From: an uncultured Prevotellaceae bacterium
GTDB taxonomy: Bacteria; Bacteroidota; Bacteroidia; Bacteroidales; Bacteroidaceae
Reading direction: 5' to 3'
NCBI GenBank assembly: GCA_947304115.1
Contig: CAMZAE010000019.1
Span: 1 to 35,163, forward strand
DNA length: 35,163 nt
The translations under genes were made by a program, and so were the position numbers. The notes beneath the pieces are model-generated. The model did no database searches, was not told where the DNA came from, and saw nothing but the letters and a program-made list of their open reading frames with translations. Position 1 is the first letter of the stretch, and each line of letters opens with the position of its first letter. This document shows positions 8,085 through 16,356 of the stretch, piece by piece.

Positions 8085-9077
8085 CTACTTCTCTGTGGGT
8101 TTATAGAAGATGCGGTTGGCTCCGCTCGTTATATTCACCAGTTCGGGATGTTCTGCGGCAAAGGTGTCGATGTGGCGCATACGTTTCTCCTGGAGGATTT
8201 CGTCAACGGCAATGAGTATTCCCGTTTCCTCCACGTCGCCGAAGCCGTCGTTGATGGCAGTGCCAAAGAGCTTCATGGTGGGACTCAGGCCCATGTATGC
8301 GTTGACGAGCGGCGGTATGTTGTAGCCCAAGGCACGCACTTCGCGGTTGAGGATGCGGTAGTCTGCCTTGAAGTCATCCTCGGTGAAGAGTTGCTTGAAC
8401 TGCTCGGGGTCGTGCCAGAGCTTCAACGGCTTCATGGGATAGATGAGGTTGTCGGGATCGGGGAAGTGCTTGCCGAGGAAGTAGAGAATCATGTCGCGAG
8501 CCATGCGGTCGTAGCTGGGATACATGGTGAACTTGCCGAAAAGGTAGCGTACTGTCGGCTCGATGACGACGATAGCCCCAAGGCCGTCCCAAAGGTTGTC
8601 GAGGGCGAAGATGCCCTTCCTGCCGCGCAGGGTACTCTGGTACTCGACGGTGACGAAGCTGCGGCCCAGTTCGATGGTCCACGGGGCGTAATCTTTCATA
8701 AAACGCTCCGAGAAGCGGAACATGTGGCTTGTGGCGAGGACGGGCTGCCCGTCGGGAGCAATCTGCCAGTCTTTGCCAAGAATGTAGCGGTAGCCGCCCA
8801 CGATTTCTTCCTCATCGGGGTCCCAGACGAGGATTTGCTTATAGCAGTTCTCGCAGGTATCAAAGTCGTCAAGGTCGAAGCTCTTTCCCGTTCCGCCTCC
8901 GGCAGCACGGAAGGCTATCTCGCGCAACCGCCCTATCTCGCGCACCACATTTGGCGAGTCGTGCCAGGTGACGACATAGACTTCGTTGCTGCTCTTGTTG
9001 GTCATGCGCAACCGCTTGTCCGGCGTGAGTTCAGACTTCAGCACCTCTGCTGGAATTGGCTTTGCGATTTGTTCCAT
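8085..9077 (-). CDS. N-acyltransferase, GlsB-like (glycine lipid synthesis)
   Basis: A 330-aa cytoplasmic acyltransferase of the GNAT-like COG3176 ('hemolysin') type. Recognisable segments are EIVGGYRYILG near residue 90, LGRSFVTVEYQ near 145 and KGIFALDNLWDGLGA near 160. In Bacteroides thetaiotaomicron a neighbouring pair, GlsB (N-acyltransferase) and GlsA (O-acyltransferase), makes N-acyl-acyloxyacyl glycine lipids. Here the O-acyltransferase gene lies 15 bp upstream on the same strand, which supports the assignment. It could also be an ornithine-lipid OlsB-type enzyme; sequence alone does not give the amino-acid acceptor. The stop codon is followed directly by the palindromic element at 8055-8084. 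Confidence 0.78.
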   Translation of the reverse strand: MEQIAKPIPAEVLKSELTPDKRLRMTNKSSNEVYVVTWHDSPNVVREIGRLREIAFRAAGGGTGKSFDLDDFDTCENCYKQILVWDPDEEEIVGGYRYILGKDWQIAPDGQPVLATSHMFRFSERFMKDYAPWTIELGRSFVTVEYQSTLRGRKGIFALDNLWDGLGAIVVIEPTVRYLFGKFTMYPSYDRMARDMILYFLGKHFPDPDNLIYPMKPLKLWHDPEQFKQLFTEDDFKADYRILNREVRALGYNIPPLVNAYMGLSPTMKLFGTAINDGFGDVEETGILIAVDEILQEKRMRHIDTFAAEHPELVNITSGANRIFYKPTEK

Positions 9078-9092
9078 TATCTTGTTGTTATA

Positions 9093-9896
9093 TTATATTT
9101 CATATACTTTGTCTTGCACCCAGCGCCCCCACTCGGCTGGCATCTTGGTCTTGTCGAAAGTCTGCCAGGGTATGGGCTTGCCGATGCGGACGGTGAAGTG
9201 CTTGCCTTTGCATCGGTACATCTCATCGGGCAGGAGTGCCATTGCAAAGTTTGGCAGATGCAAACGCTTACACCATCGTGCCACATTGTAGAAACGATCG
9301 CTGTTCTGCCCCTCGAAGTGTATGGGCACGATGTCGCGCTGATGCTGCACGCTTTTCACGATGAATGCCTTGTTCCAAGGGATGTCGCGGATGCTTCCGT
9401 CTGGTTGTTTCCTGCTGCAAAGTCCTGCCGGAAACATGATGACGTGGCAGTCGCTGGCAAACGTTCCCTCCACCACGGCGGGGAAGGAGCGTGCCTGTCG
9501 GCCTATCTTGTTGATGGGCACACAGAGGGGGGCCAGTCCTTTGAGGTTCATCAGCAGGTCGTTGACAAGATACTTTATCTTGCCGTTATAGTGTTCTCCG
9601 AGAACCCATCCGAGCGTGACGCCGTCGATGGCTCCGAGGGGGTGGTTGCAGACGAAGGTGCAGAGCCGTCCGTCGTCTGGCAAGTTCTCCTTGCCCTCCA
9701 CATCCACTTTGGCACCGACATATTCCACGACACCCTGACAGAAATCCACTCCTACCCTACCCTTGCGCAGATAGATGTTGATGAATTCCTGATGTATGAT
9801 GCGCGCTAACAGAGCCGTCAGCCACTTGGGAATGAACTTGGCTTTCTTCCCTGCACGGTCGCGAACGATTTTATCTATATCTATCTCGTTTATCAT
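9093..9896 (-). CDS. 1-acyl-sn-glycerol-3-phosphate acyltransferase-like protein, GlsA-like
   Basis: A 267-aa PlsC-type O-acyltransferase. The catalytic motif reads NHPLGAID, that is His-X5-Asp rather than the usual His-X4-Asp; I believe NHPLGG(L)D is common in this Bacteroidetes branch. FPAGLCSRK corresponds to the phosphate-binding block III, and IVPIHFEG to block IV. With the adjacent N-acyltransferase it probably adds the second acyl chain of glycine lipids. Its ATG overlaps the stop codon of the upstream small gene (ATGA), so translation is probably coupled. The long N-terminal extension to 10205 in this frame overlaps the small gene and was rejected. Confidence 0.8.
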   Translation of the reverse strand: MINEIDIDKIVRDRAGKKAKFIPKWLTALLARIIHQEFINIYLRKGRVGVDFCQGVVEYVGAKVDVEGKENLPDDGRLCTFVCNHPLGAIDGVTLGWVLGEHYNGKIKYLVNDLLMNLKGLAPLCVPINKIGRQARSFPAVVEGTFASDCHVIMFPAGLCSRKQPDGSIRDIPWNKAFIVKSVQHQRDIVPIHFEGQNSDRFYNVARWCKRLHLPNFAMALLPDEMYRCKGKHFTVRIGKPIPWQTFDKTKMPAEWGRWVQDKVYEI

Positions 9897-10258
9897 TGTA
9901 TCGTTATCGGTCTGTTGTTGATGAAGTAGCGTCCGCGAGGCAAACCGCCCAGCCAGTTGGTGCCTTTGTTGAGACGGGCCGTAAGGTAGAGCACGCCGCT
10001 CTGTGTATAGATGGGCAGAAGTTGGTTGCAGTCGCTTTGTATCTGTACAACCCGTCCTGTGACGTTTATCTGCACGGGGGATGCCGATGTGCTCATTTTC
10101 CGGCTGGAAGGCATTTCCAGCGAGGGCATTGCCACCACAAGGGAATCCGGATTGCGCCGCGCTTGCGCCTTGCGCTTGCGCAAAGTCCCCCCTGCCGGCA
10201 GCCACATGACAGCCACAAGCAGGAGCAGGATAATTCGCCGTATTGATGTCCTTTTCAT
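9893..10258 (-). CDS. Small secreted protein with a sorting-domain-like C-terminus
   Basis: A 121-aa protein of unknown function. The start MKRTSIRRIILLLLVAVMWLP gives a signal peptide; an alternative ATG at 10273 would leave only a leader of about 5 nt after the predicted promoter. After a low-complexity basic and Ser/Pro-rich stretch, the last 55 residues (VTGRVVQIQ, then GLPRGRYFINNRPITI) resemble the short beta-rich C-terminal domains of type IX-secreted proteins (GRxV, then LPxGxYxxNxxxVxI). This similarity is by eye only. Coupling to the O-acyltransferase through an ATGA overlap is odd for a secreted protein and suggests a shared envelope role. Confidence 0.7.
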   Translation of the reverse strand: MKRTSIRRIILLLLVAVMWLPAGGTLRKRKAQARRNPDSLVVAMPSLEMPSSRKMSTSASPVQINVTGRVVQIQSDCNQLLPIYTQSGVLYLTARLNKGTNWLGGLPRGRYFINNRPITIQ

Positions 10259-10283
10259 GGAGGCCTTTTCCACTTACAAGTCA

Positions 10284-10315
10284 CAAAGGTACAAAGAAGC
10301 AAGCAAAAAGACAAA
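10284..10315 (-). promoter_or_regulatory. Promoter of the small protein-glsA-glsB operon
   Basis: On the minus strand, TTTG (10315-10312) is followed after exactly 20 bp by TACCTTTG (10291-10284). This is an excellent match to the Bacteroidetes consensus. The start of transcription should be near 10278, about 20 nt before the ATG at 10258. Confidence 0.8.
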
Positions 10316-10337
10316 TAATTGCCTAAGTTTTTCTTTC

Positions 10338-10371
10338 AACTATAGTAACTATAGAAACTATAGGTACTATA
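10338..10371. repeat. Short-period repeat (AACTATAG, period 9 bp)
   Basis: AACTATAG occurs at 10338, 10347-10354 and 10356-10363 and is followed by a degenerate GTACTATA. The spacing is 9 bp. It lies between the operon promoter and palindromic array B. Confidence 0.75.
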
Positions 10372-10395
10372 AAGCTGCTCCAAAGAGGGGGACAA

Positions 10396-10479
10396 AACGC
10401 CGAGTGGAGCGTTGGCCAACGCCACGTGGAGAGTTTACAAACGCCGCGTGGAGAGTTGGGCAACGCCGCGTGGGGCGTT
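10396..10479. repeat. Array B: four 18-bp imperfect palindromes, period 22 bp
   Basis: Units occupy 10396-10413, 10418-10435, 10440-10457 and 10462-10479, exactly 22 bp apart with 4-bp spacers. The last unit, AACGCCGCGTGGGGCGTT, has 6-bp arms AACGCC/GGCGTT. All units start AACGCC and end GTT. The array begins 15 nt downstream of the thiL stop codon and lies 80 bp upstream of the next promoter. It shares architecture but not sequence with the arrays at 69-146 and 21266-21353. Confidence 0.9.
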
Positions 10480-10494
10480 TGGAACACCCCTGTG

Positions 10495-11565
10495 CTATGC
10501 TTTCAAAGGATTCCAGCCTTGGGCTTTGAGGGTGTGCTCTCCGCCGTCTCTCGTAATGAGGGCGCACCCCTTGTCTGCTTCGGTGATATAGCCGATGACA
10601 TGAATGTCTTCGATGGCCGAAACGGTGTCGTTCATGGCGAGGGGTACGGTGAAAAGCAACTCGTAATCCTCTCCGCCATTGAGGGCGCAGGTGCTGACAT
10701 TCAGGTTCAGTTCCTCGGCCATCGCCGCCGTCTGGTAGTCGAGCGGCAGGCGCTCCTCGTAGATGCGGCAACCAGTCTGGCTCTGCTTGCAGATGTGCAT
10801 AAGTTCGCTGCTCAATCCGTCGCTGATGTCCATCATGCTGGTCGGATGGATGCCGGCTTTTTGCAAGGCTACGATGATGTCGCCGCGTGCCTCTGGTTTA
10901 AGCTGCCGCTCGAGGATATACTCCCTTCCGCTAAAATCCGGCTGGGCATCGCGCAGGGCTTCCATCTGCTCTTTGCTGCCGCTCTTGCGGGCCTCTTCAA
11001 CCTGTTCGTTATAGATGACCTTTTCGCGCTCCAAGAGCTGCAAACCCATGTAAGCAGCACCAAGGTTGCCGCTGACACAGATGAGGTCGGTGGGCTTCGC
11101 ACCGCTCCGCAGGACGATGTCCTCCGGGCGTGCCTCCCCAATAACGGTGATGCTGATGGCAAGTCCTGTCTGGCTTGCCGTGGTGTCTCCGCCAACAATA
11201 TCCACACCCCACTTTTCACAGGCCATCCGCATACCGGCATAAAGTTCCTCGATGTCTTCCACTTGGAACTTGCTGCTGATGGCGAGGCTGACAGTCAATT
11301 GGCATGGTCTGGCATTCATGGCAAACACATCGCTGAGGTTGACCATCACGGCCTTGTAGCCAAGGTGCCGCAAGGGGACATAGGTGAGGTCGAAGTGTAC
11401 GCCTTCCATCAGAAGGTCGGTGGTGACGACGGTACGCATACCCTCCGTCGGCGCAATGACGGCGCAGTCGTCGCCAATGCCCTTGACGGTGGTGTCGTTC
11501 TTCACCTGGATGTCTTTTGCAAGACGTTCTATAAGGCCGAACTCGCCTAATTCGGAGATTTCCAT
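10495..11565 (-). CDS. thiL: Thiamine-monophosphate kinase
   Basis: Phosphorylates thiamine monophosphate with ATP to thiamine pyrophosphate, the last step of the pathway. The 356-aa sequence is of the PurM/ThiL fold. The N-terminal GIGDDCAVI (29-37), the DLLMEGVHFDL segment (50-60), NLSDVFAMNA (76-85), and VGGDTTAS (about 124-131) carry the metal- and ATP-binding acidic residues. The GGEDYELLFTV motif is near residue 298. It lies 8 bp after the PNP gene, so both probably share a transcript. No TPP riboswitch is visible upstream, where there is only the PNP gene. Confidence 0.95.
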   Translation of the reverse strand: MEISELGEFGLIERLAKDIQVKNDTTVKGIGDDCAVIAPTEGMRTVVTTDLLMEGVHFDLTYVPLRHLGYKAVMVNLSDVFAMNARPCQLTVSLAISSKFQVEDIEELYAGMRMACEKWGVDIVGGDTTASQTGLAISITVIGEARPEDIVLRSGAKPTDLICVSGNLGAAYMGLQLLEREKVIYNEQVEEARKSGSKEQMEALRDAQPDFSGREYILERQLKPEARGDIIVALQKAGIHPTSMMDISDGLSSELMHICKQSQTGCRIYEERLPLDYQTAAMAEELNLNVSTCALNGGEDYELLFTVPLAMNDTVSAIEDIHVIGYITEADKGCALITRDGGEHTLKAQGWNPLKA

Positions 11566-11573
11566 AACTAATT

Positions 11574-12386
11574 TCAGCTTTCAACTTTTACCAGTTCCTC
11601 CATGATTGTTGCCATAAGGGGCTGGACGGCTGCTGCCGCATGCAGCACCTCTTCGTGCGTTATTGTCATGGGTACTTCCATGCCGCCCAGGTCGGTGATG
11701 ATGCTTATGCCGAAGCACTTGATGCCGCATTGGTGGGCTACGATGACTTCGGGAACCGTACTCATGCCGACGGCGTCGGCTCCCCAGCGGGCGAACATGC
11801 GGTACTCGGCCGGTGTCTCGTAGGTCGGTCCCTGCGTGGCGAGATAGACACCATGCTGAACCTTGATGCCATGCTTGGCGGCAATGGCGTCCGCTTTGGC
11901 GATGAGTTCCTTGCTGTATGCCTCGCCCATGTCAGGGAAACGAGGGCCAGGAGGAACGTTAGGACCGTGAAGCGGATTCTCGGGCATGTAGTTGATGTGG
12001 TCGGTAATTATCATCAGGTCGCCAATCTTGAAGCTGGGGTTGGTGCCGCCTGCGGCATTGCTGACAAAAAGCGTCTTGATGCCCAGCTCGTACATGATGC
12101 GGACGGGGAACGTCACCTGCTGCATCGTGTAGCCTTCATAGTAATGGAAGCGACCTTCCATCGCCATCACGTCCTTGCCGCCGAGCCGTCCGAAGATAAG
12201 CTCCCCGGCATGGCCTTCGACTGTGGAGACAGGGAAATTGGGGATTTCGCTATAGGGTATGGACAGAATCCTCTCGATACGCTGTGCCAGTTGCCCAAGT
12301 CCGGTGCCGAGCACGATGGCGGTCGTCGGTGCGTTAGGCATCCTTTCACGGAGCCACGCTGCTGTTGCCTGTATTTTCTTGTACAT
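11574..12386 (-). CDS. Purine nucleoside phosphorylase, trimeric class
   Basis: Phosphorolyses purine nucleosides to the base and (deoxy)ribose-1-phosphate for salvage. The 270-aa length and motifs fit the trimeric PNP/MTAP family: VLGTGLG (25-31), the phosphate-binding EGHAGEL (57-63) and GRFHYYEGY (78-86), SNAAGG (109-114), and PTYETPAEYRM (187-197) with the base-binding Glu195. The residue after IIT is Asp232, where hypoxanthine/guanine-specific mammalian enzymes have Asn, so substrate range should not be assumed. The start overlaps the end of lpxK by 41 bp. The N-terminal segment MYKKIQATAAWLRERM matches what I know of the family, so the overlap appears real. Confidence 0.92.
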   Translation of the reverse strand: MYKKIQATAAWLRERMPNAPTTAIVLGTGLGQLAQRIERILSIPYSEIPNFPVSTVEGHAGELIFGRLGGKDVMAMEGRFHYYEGYTMQQVTFPVRIMYELGIKTLFVSNAAGGTNPSFKIGDLMIITDHINYMPENPLHGPNVPPGPRFPDMGEAYSKELIAKADAIAAKHGIKVQHGVYLATQGPTYETPAEYRMFARWGADAVGMSTVPEVIVAHQCGIKCFGISIITDLGGMEVPMTITHEEVLHAAAAVQPLMATIMEELVKVES

Positions 12387-13446
12387 AATCAGTTATCATT
12401 TTATCGAATTTGTCTTTTTCGTCTCGCATGATGCCAATCTCTATGGGAAGCACGTATGTACACTGCTTCACCTCCTCGCTCAACCCCTTTAGATGCAACA
12501 GCCGGGCCGCATCCTTTTCTGTGGTGATGATGATGTGTGGTCGCGGCAAGGCGGCCAATGCCTGATGAATGGTTTCGGCATCGCGGCGGGTGAAATAATG
12601 GTGGTCGGAGAAGGTGAGCGGTGTGATGTGCTGCACAAAGCGCCTCACATCCTGCTCCATCTGTCGGGGATTGCCAATGCCGGTAAGCAATAACACGTGT
12701 GTGTTGTCCTTGCGCAACATATCAGGTTCCAGCGTGCCCTTCCCCCAAAGCTGACGCATAGTGCCGTAATTGAAGGTGCTGAAGAACAGTTGCTGGTAAG
12801 GCCTGAGATGCAGTGCCGAGAGAATGACACGGAAGCCCATCGCCGTGATGTGCTGCGGGCATTTCGTGACGATGACCGTCGAGGCACGGCGACTTGCAGT
12901 AGCCCTTTCGCGGAGACAGCCGGCCGGCAACAGACAGTCGTCGGAGATGATGCGGTGATAGTCAACAAGCAGAATGTTGTGTCCGGCCTTGACGTAACGG
13001 TGCTGATAGGCGTCGTCGAGCAGGATTACCTCCACATCCTTCGTTGCCTCGTCTGTCATAAGCCGCTCTATGCCCCGACACCTGTTGGCATCTACTGCGA
13101 CATAAATGTCAGGGAACTTCTGCTTTATCTGCCAAGGCTCGTCGCCTATCTCTTCCATCGTGGAGGAGACAGACGAGAGGAGATAGCCCTTCGTCTTGCG
13201 TTTGTAGCCCCGGCTGAGCACTGCCACACGGTAACGTCCGGAAAGAAGGCGGATAAGGTACTCCACATGAGGTGTCTTCCCTGTGCCGCCAACCGTGATG
13301 TTGCCGACGTTGATTATAGGGATGTCGTATGACACAGAGGGCAGCACTCCCATGTCAAAGAGAGCGTTCCTGATGTCCACACCAAACCCATAGAGCCAGC
13401 TAAGCGGCAACAAAGAGCGGCGTATCTGTGTCAAGTCTCCTTCCAC
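12346..13446 (-). CDS. lpxK: Tetraacyldisaccharide 4'-kinase
   Basis: Phosphorylates the 4' position of the lipid A disaccharide precursor at the inner membrane. The 366-aa product has the family signature NVGNITVGGTGKTPH (46-60), an unusual Walker A loop, then LSRGYKRKTKG near residue 78 and the LLDDAYQHRYV segment near 140 (DDxxQH in the family). The N-terminal RSLLPLSWLYGFGVDIRNALF is the amphipathic/membrane-contact region. It is encoded 25 bp downstream of sppA, and its 3' end overlaps the PNP gene by 41 bp. Confidence 0.94.
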   Translation of the reverse strand: MEGDLTQIRRSLLPLSWLYGFGVDIRNALFDMGVLPSVSYDIPIINVGNITVGGTGKTPHVEYLIRLLSGRYRVAVLSRGYKRKTKGYLLSSVSSTMEEIGDEPWQIKQKFPDIYVAVDANRCRGIERLMTDEATKDVEVILLDDAYQHRYVKAGHNILLVDYHRIISDDCLLPAGCLRERATASRRASTVIVTKCPQHITAMGFRVILSALHLRPYQQLFFSTFNYGTMRQLWGKGTLEPDMLRKDNTHVLLLTGIGNPRQMEQDVRRFVQHITPLTFSDHHYFTRRDAETIHQALAALPRPHIIITTEKDAARLLHLKGLSEEVKQCTYVLPIEIGIMRDEKDKFDKMITDYVQENTGNSSVAP

Positions 13447-13471
13447 GTTATTAATGTTGAAAAGAGTGAGG

Positions 13472-15241
13472 TTATTTGATGTTCGGGTCGAAAGGCAGAC
13501 GAGCCTGGACTGGGTTCATCTTGCCGATGCGCTGGATAAGGGCAAAGGCAGGATAGTATTCTCCCAAGGCGGCACGCATCTTGTTCTCCAGATACTCGTT
13601 GCTTTCCTTGTCGAGCAAAGTCATATACCAAGGTGTGGGGCTGGGATAGCGGCCTATGGTGTATTTCTCCAACTCTGCCAGTTCTGCAGCGGCCTTGATT
13701 GCGTCGTCGAGGTTGCCAAGTTGGTCAACAAGACCTATCTTAAGAGCCTGCTCGCCGGTCCAGACACGACCTTCGGCAATAGCTTTCACGCTGTCCTGTG
13801 CCATGCCACGACCGCCAGCCACACGGCCGGTGAAGAGTTCATAGCCACTGTTGATGTAGCTCTGCATCTTGGCAGACTCCGTAGCATTGAAAGGACGCCC
13901 CATAGCACCGAAGTCGCTCATCGCATTGGTCTTGACCACGTCGAAGGACAAGCCCAGCTTTTGTGTGAGAAGTTCGCTGGCGTCCGGTATCATGCCGAAG
14001 ATGCCGATGCTGCCCGTCAAGGTCATAGGCTCGGCGAATATCTTGTTGGCACCGCAACTGATATAGTAGCCACCACTTGCAGCCATGCCGCCCATGCTGA
14101 CAACCACAGGCTTCTCGGCACGAAGCAACTGTATCTCATGCCATATCTGCTCGCTGGCGTAGGCGGAACCGCCCGGGCTGTTGACACGGATGACGACGGC
14201 CTTCACGTCATCGTCATTGCGGAGCTTCTGAAGTTCGGACAGTGTTTCCTTCGTTGTGATGCTGTGCTCCTGGCTGAAGCCGGTGCCGCGAGCATCGTTT
14301 ATCTCACCGTATGCATAATAGACAGCCACCTCCTCGTCCACTTTATCGCCGAGGTCGTCGCTGGCTGCCACGTCTGCAAGGTTTGTGAAAGTCAGGTCAT
14401 CGTCGTCTTCAAGTTCGAGACGCTGCCTGAGAGCCTCCCTGACGTCACTCAAATAACAGAGTTTGTCAACAAATTTGTTCTCCATATAAACCTTCGCATC
14501 GCAAAGAACAGTGGCACTGTCTGCAAGGGCATTGAGTGCCTCGACAGTCATCCCGCGGCTCTGTGCCACATCCTTCAGCATATTGTTCCAGATGCTGAAG
14601 AGGAAGCTTTGCACCTGCTCGCGGTTGGCCTCGCTCATCTCCGTGTTGATGAAAGGTTCCACGGCACTCTTGTATGTGCCGACCTTGAAGACCTGCATCT
14701 TGATGCCCAGCTTCTTCATAAGTCCGGTGTAGAAGATAGGCTGACTGGACATACCACTCCAGTCAATCATGCCATAAGGGTTGAGATAAACTTCGTCGGC
14801 AACAGAGCAGAGATAATAGGCTCCACGTGTATAGGTGTCGCCATAAGCGACAATCCACTTCCCGCTTTCTTTGAACTCAAGCAGGCCCTGACGCAGCTCC
14901 TGCAATTCCGCTGGCACGGCTGCCAACACACCGCCCTCCAGATAGATGCCTTTCACGCGGTCGTTTGCGGCGGCCTTCTTCAAGGCTTCCAAAGCCTGGT
15001 CGAGTCCGATTGAAACCACCTCGTCCTGGCTCAGGAGGTCCATCGGGCTGCCCTCGCCGGCACGCTCCTCAATGCTGCCTTGTAGCTTAATGCGCAGCAC
15101 GCTGTTCTTCGGCACAGAACCGGTTGCGCCTTCGCTTGCAACCATTCCTGCAACAGAGACGATACTAATCACTGTAATGATGATGCTGGTCAGGACAATA
15201 CCTACTATCGTGGCCAGAGTGTACTTGAGAAAGTCTTTCAT
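13472..15241 (-). CDS. sppA: Signal peptide peptidase SppA, 67K type
   Basis: Membrane-anchored serine protease that degrades cleaved signal peptides. The 589-aa protein has one N-terminal transmembrane helix (about residues 8-33) and two tandem ClpP-like S49 domains, the E. coli-like long form. The catalytic dyad is visible: Lys191 in VGTYKSAVEPF and Ser389 in MAASGGYYIS. RVNSPGGSA (352-360) is the oxyanion region. It lies between the flippase-like gene and lpxK on the same strand and has its own -7 box at 15293-15300. Confidence 0.95.
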   Translation of the reverse strand: MKDFLKYTLATIVGIVLTSIIITVISIVSVAGMVASEGATGSVPKNSVLRIKLQGSIEERAGEGSPMDLLSQDEVVSIGLDQALEALKKAAANDRVKGIYLEGGVLAAVPAELQELRQGLLEFKESGKWIVAYGDTYTRGAYYLCSVADEVYLNPYGMIDWSGMSSQPIFYTGLMKKLGIKMQVFKVGTYKSAVEPFINTEMSEANREQVQSFLFSIWNNMLKDVAQSRGMTVEALNALADSATVLCDAKVYMENKFVDKLCYLSDVREALRQRLELEDDDDLTFTNLADVAASDDLGDKVDEEVAVYYAYGEINDARGTGFSQEHSITTKETLSELQKLRNDDDVKAVVIRVNSPGGSAYASEQIWHEIQLLRAEKPVVVSMGGMAASGGYYISCGANKIFAEPMTLTGSIGIFGMIPDASELLTQKLGLSFDVVKTNAMSDFGAMGRPFNATESAKMQSYINSGYELFTGRVAGGRGMAQDSVKAIAEGRVWTGEQALKIGLVDQLGNLDDAIKAAAELAELEKYTIGRYPSPTPWYMTLLDKESNEYLENKMRAALGEYYPAFALIQRIGKMNPVQARLPFDPNIK

Positions 15242-15292
15242 AAGTATTATATTTTAATGATTACATTATATATTAACGTTGCATTTTGGGAA

Positions 15293-15300
15293 CAAAGATA
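15293..15300 (-). promoter_or_regulatory. Candidate -7 box (TATCTTTG) for sppA
   Basis: The plus strand reads CAAAGATA, that is TATCTTTG on the minus strand, about 50 bp upstream of the sppA start. No TTTG is found at the expected 19-21 bp upstream, so the -33 part is weak. The site is just past the stop codon of the flippase-like gene. Confidence 0.5.
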
Positions 15301-15306
15301 CGAAAA

Positions 15307-16314
15307 TTAAATGATACGCGACTTGCGAAAGGCAAAAAAATCTTCTTTCATGAAGGCCAATGCCAAAAGCGACCATACACCGAGCAATGCCACAAGCAGG
15401 GTTTGAAGCGTGTGAACGATAAGGACGAAAAGGGCGGCTGCCGTTTGTTCTACGCCATAAAGCACAAACACGGTCTTGACCGCAAAGTGCCAAGAGCCTG
15501 CGCCGTTAGGCGTCGGAACCAACACGGCAAAGGTCCCGACGACAAAAGCTACAAGGGCTGCCGTCACACCAAGCTCTGACGTGAAGCCAAAGCAGAAGAA
15601 GGTAAGGTAGAAGTGCAGGAAGTAGCTCACCCAAATGCCTATCGAATAGAGCATAAAGAGCAGCGGGCTTTCCACTTCCCGAACAGAAAGCAGGCCTTTC
15701 TTCAGGTCCGAGAGCACGGACTTCGTTCTTGAAAAAAGCTGAACGCGATGAACCAACAGCAAGATGCACAGCAAGGCAAGCATTCCACATGCCACCGTCA
15801 CCAACCAGCCTGTCAGGGTGAAACCGCCAAGCACACTTGCAAACGAGACGCCCGTATGATGGAAGAAGTTCAGAAAGACAGGTATTTGTGTCAGGAATGT
15901 CAGGAAGGAAAGCAAAAAGATGAGCAACGTGTCAATGATTCTCTCTGTGACAACCGTTCCGATGCTTCTGCTGAAGTTCGTCCCATCGTAGCGTTTCAGC
16001 ACGCCACATCGCAACACCTCGCCTACCCGCGGCACGACAAGGCTGCTGGCATAGCTCAAGAAAACGGCATGGATGCAAGTGGAAAGCCTCGGACGCTCGC
16101 CGACGGGAGTCAGAGCCTGCCTCCATCGCACCCCTCGAAACACTTGGGCCAAAATGCCAAACGGCATACTCAGCAACATCCAAGTCCACGACATCTTGTG
16201 GGAAAGCGCTTCCTCGAGTTCTTCCCAGCCAATGCCCCGATACATCCACCACAATATGCCAGTCGCTAAAGCCAATGGCACACCTATCCTGACTACCTTC
16301 TTAAATCTTTTCAC
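15307..16314 (-). CDS. Lysylphosphatidylglycerol synthase TM-domain family (UPF0104) membrane protein
   Basis: A 335-aa integral membrane protein with about eight hydrophobic segments. It has the pattern of the LPG_synthase_TM/UPF0104 (YbhN, AglD-like) family: FRGVRWRQAL near residue 58, the VVPRVGEVLRCGVL motif near 95, TVVTERIIDTLLIF near 122, and the C-terminal PTPNGAGSWHFAVKTVFVLYGV near 266. The family is linked to lipid flipping or to the membrane half of MprF; this protein lacks the MprF catalytic domain, so lysyl transfer is not expected. It faces ksgA divergently across an 80-bp promoter region. Confidence 0.85.
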   Translation of the reverse strand: MKRFKKVVRIGVPLALATGILWWMYRGIGWEELEEALSHKMSWTWMLLSMPFGILAQVFRGVRWRQALTPVGERPRLSTCIHAVFLSYASSLVVPRVGEVLRCGVLKRYDGTNFSRSIGTVVTERIIDTLLIFLLSFLTFLTQIPVFLNFFHHTGVSFASVLGGFTLTGWLVTVACGMLALLCILLLVHRVQLFSRTKSVLSDLKKGLLSVREVESPLLFMLYSIGIWVSYFLHFYLTFFCFGFTSELGVTAALVAFVVGTFAVLVPTPNGAGSWHFAVKTVFVLYGVEQTAAALFVLIVHTLQTLLVALLGVWSLLALAFMKEDFFAFRKSRII

Positions 16315-16356
16315 GAAAAAACTTAATCTCTAATCCTTTATCTCTAATCTTTTTCT

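Noticed and set aside
7941..9809. A 622-codon open frame on the plus strand opposite dgt and the two acyltransferase genes
   Set aside because: It is antisense to three genes with clear conserved motifs and its translation is low-quality (Val/His/Glu-rich, no domain). It arises from the high G+C of the coding strand.
10495..12400. TPP riboswitch controlling thiL
   Set aside because: thiL lies 8 bp after the PNP gene and no THI-box-like sequence was seen upstream.
13454..15013. A 519-codon open frame on the plus strand opposite sppA
   Set aside because: It is antisense to sppA, whose catalytic Lys and Ser motifs are intact, and the translation has no recognisable domain.
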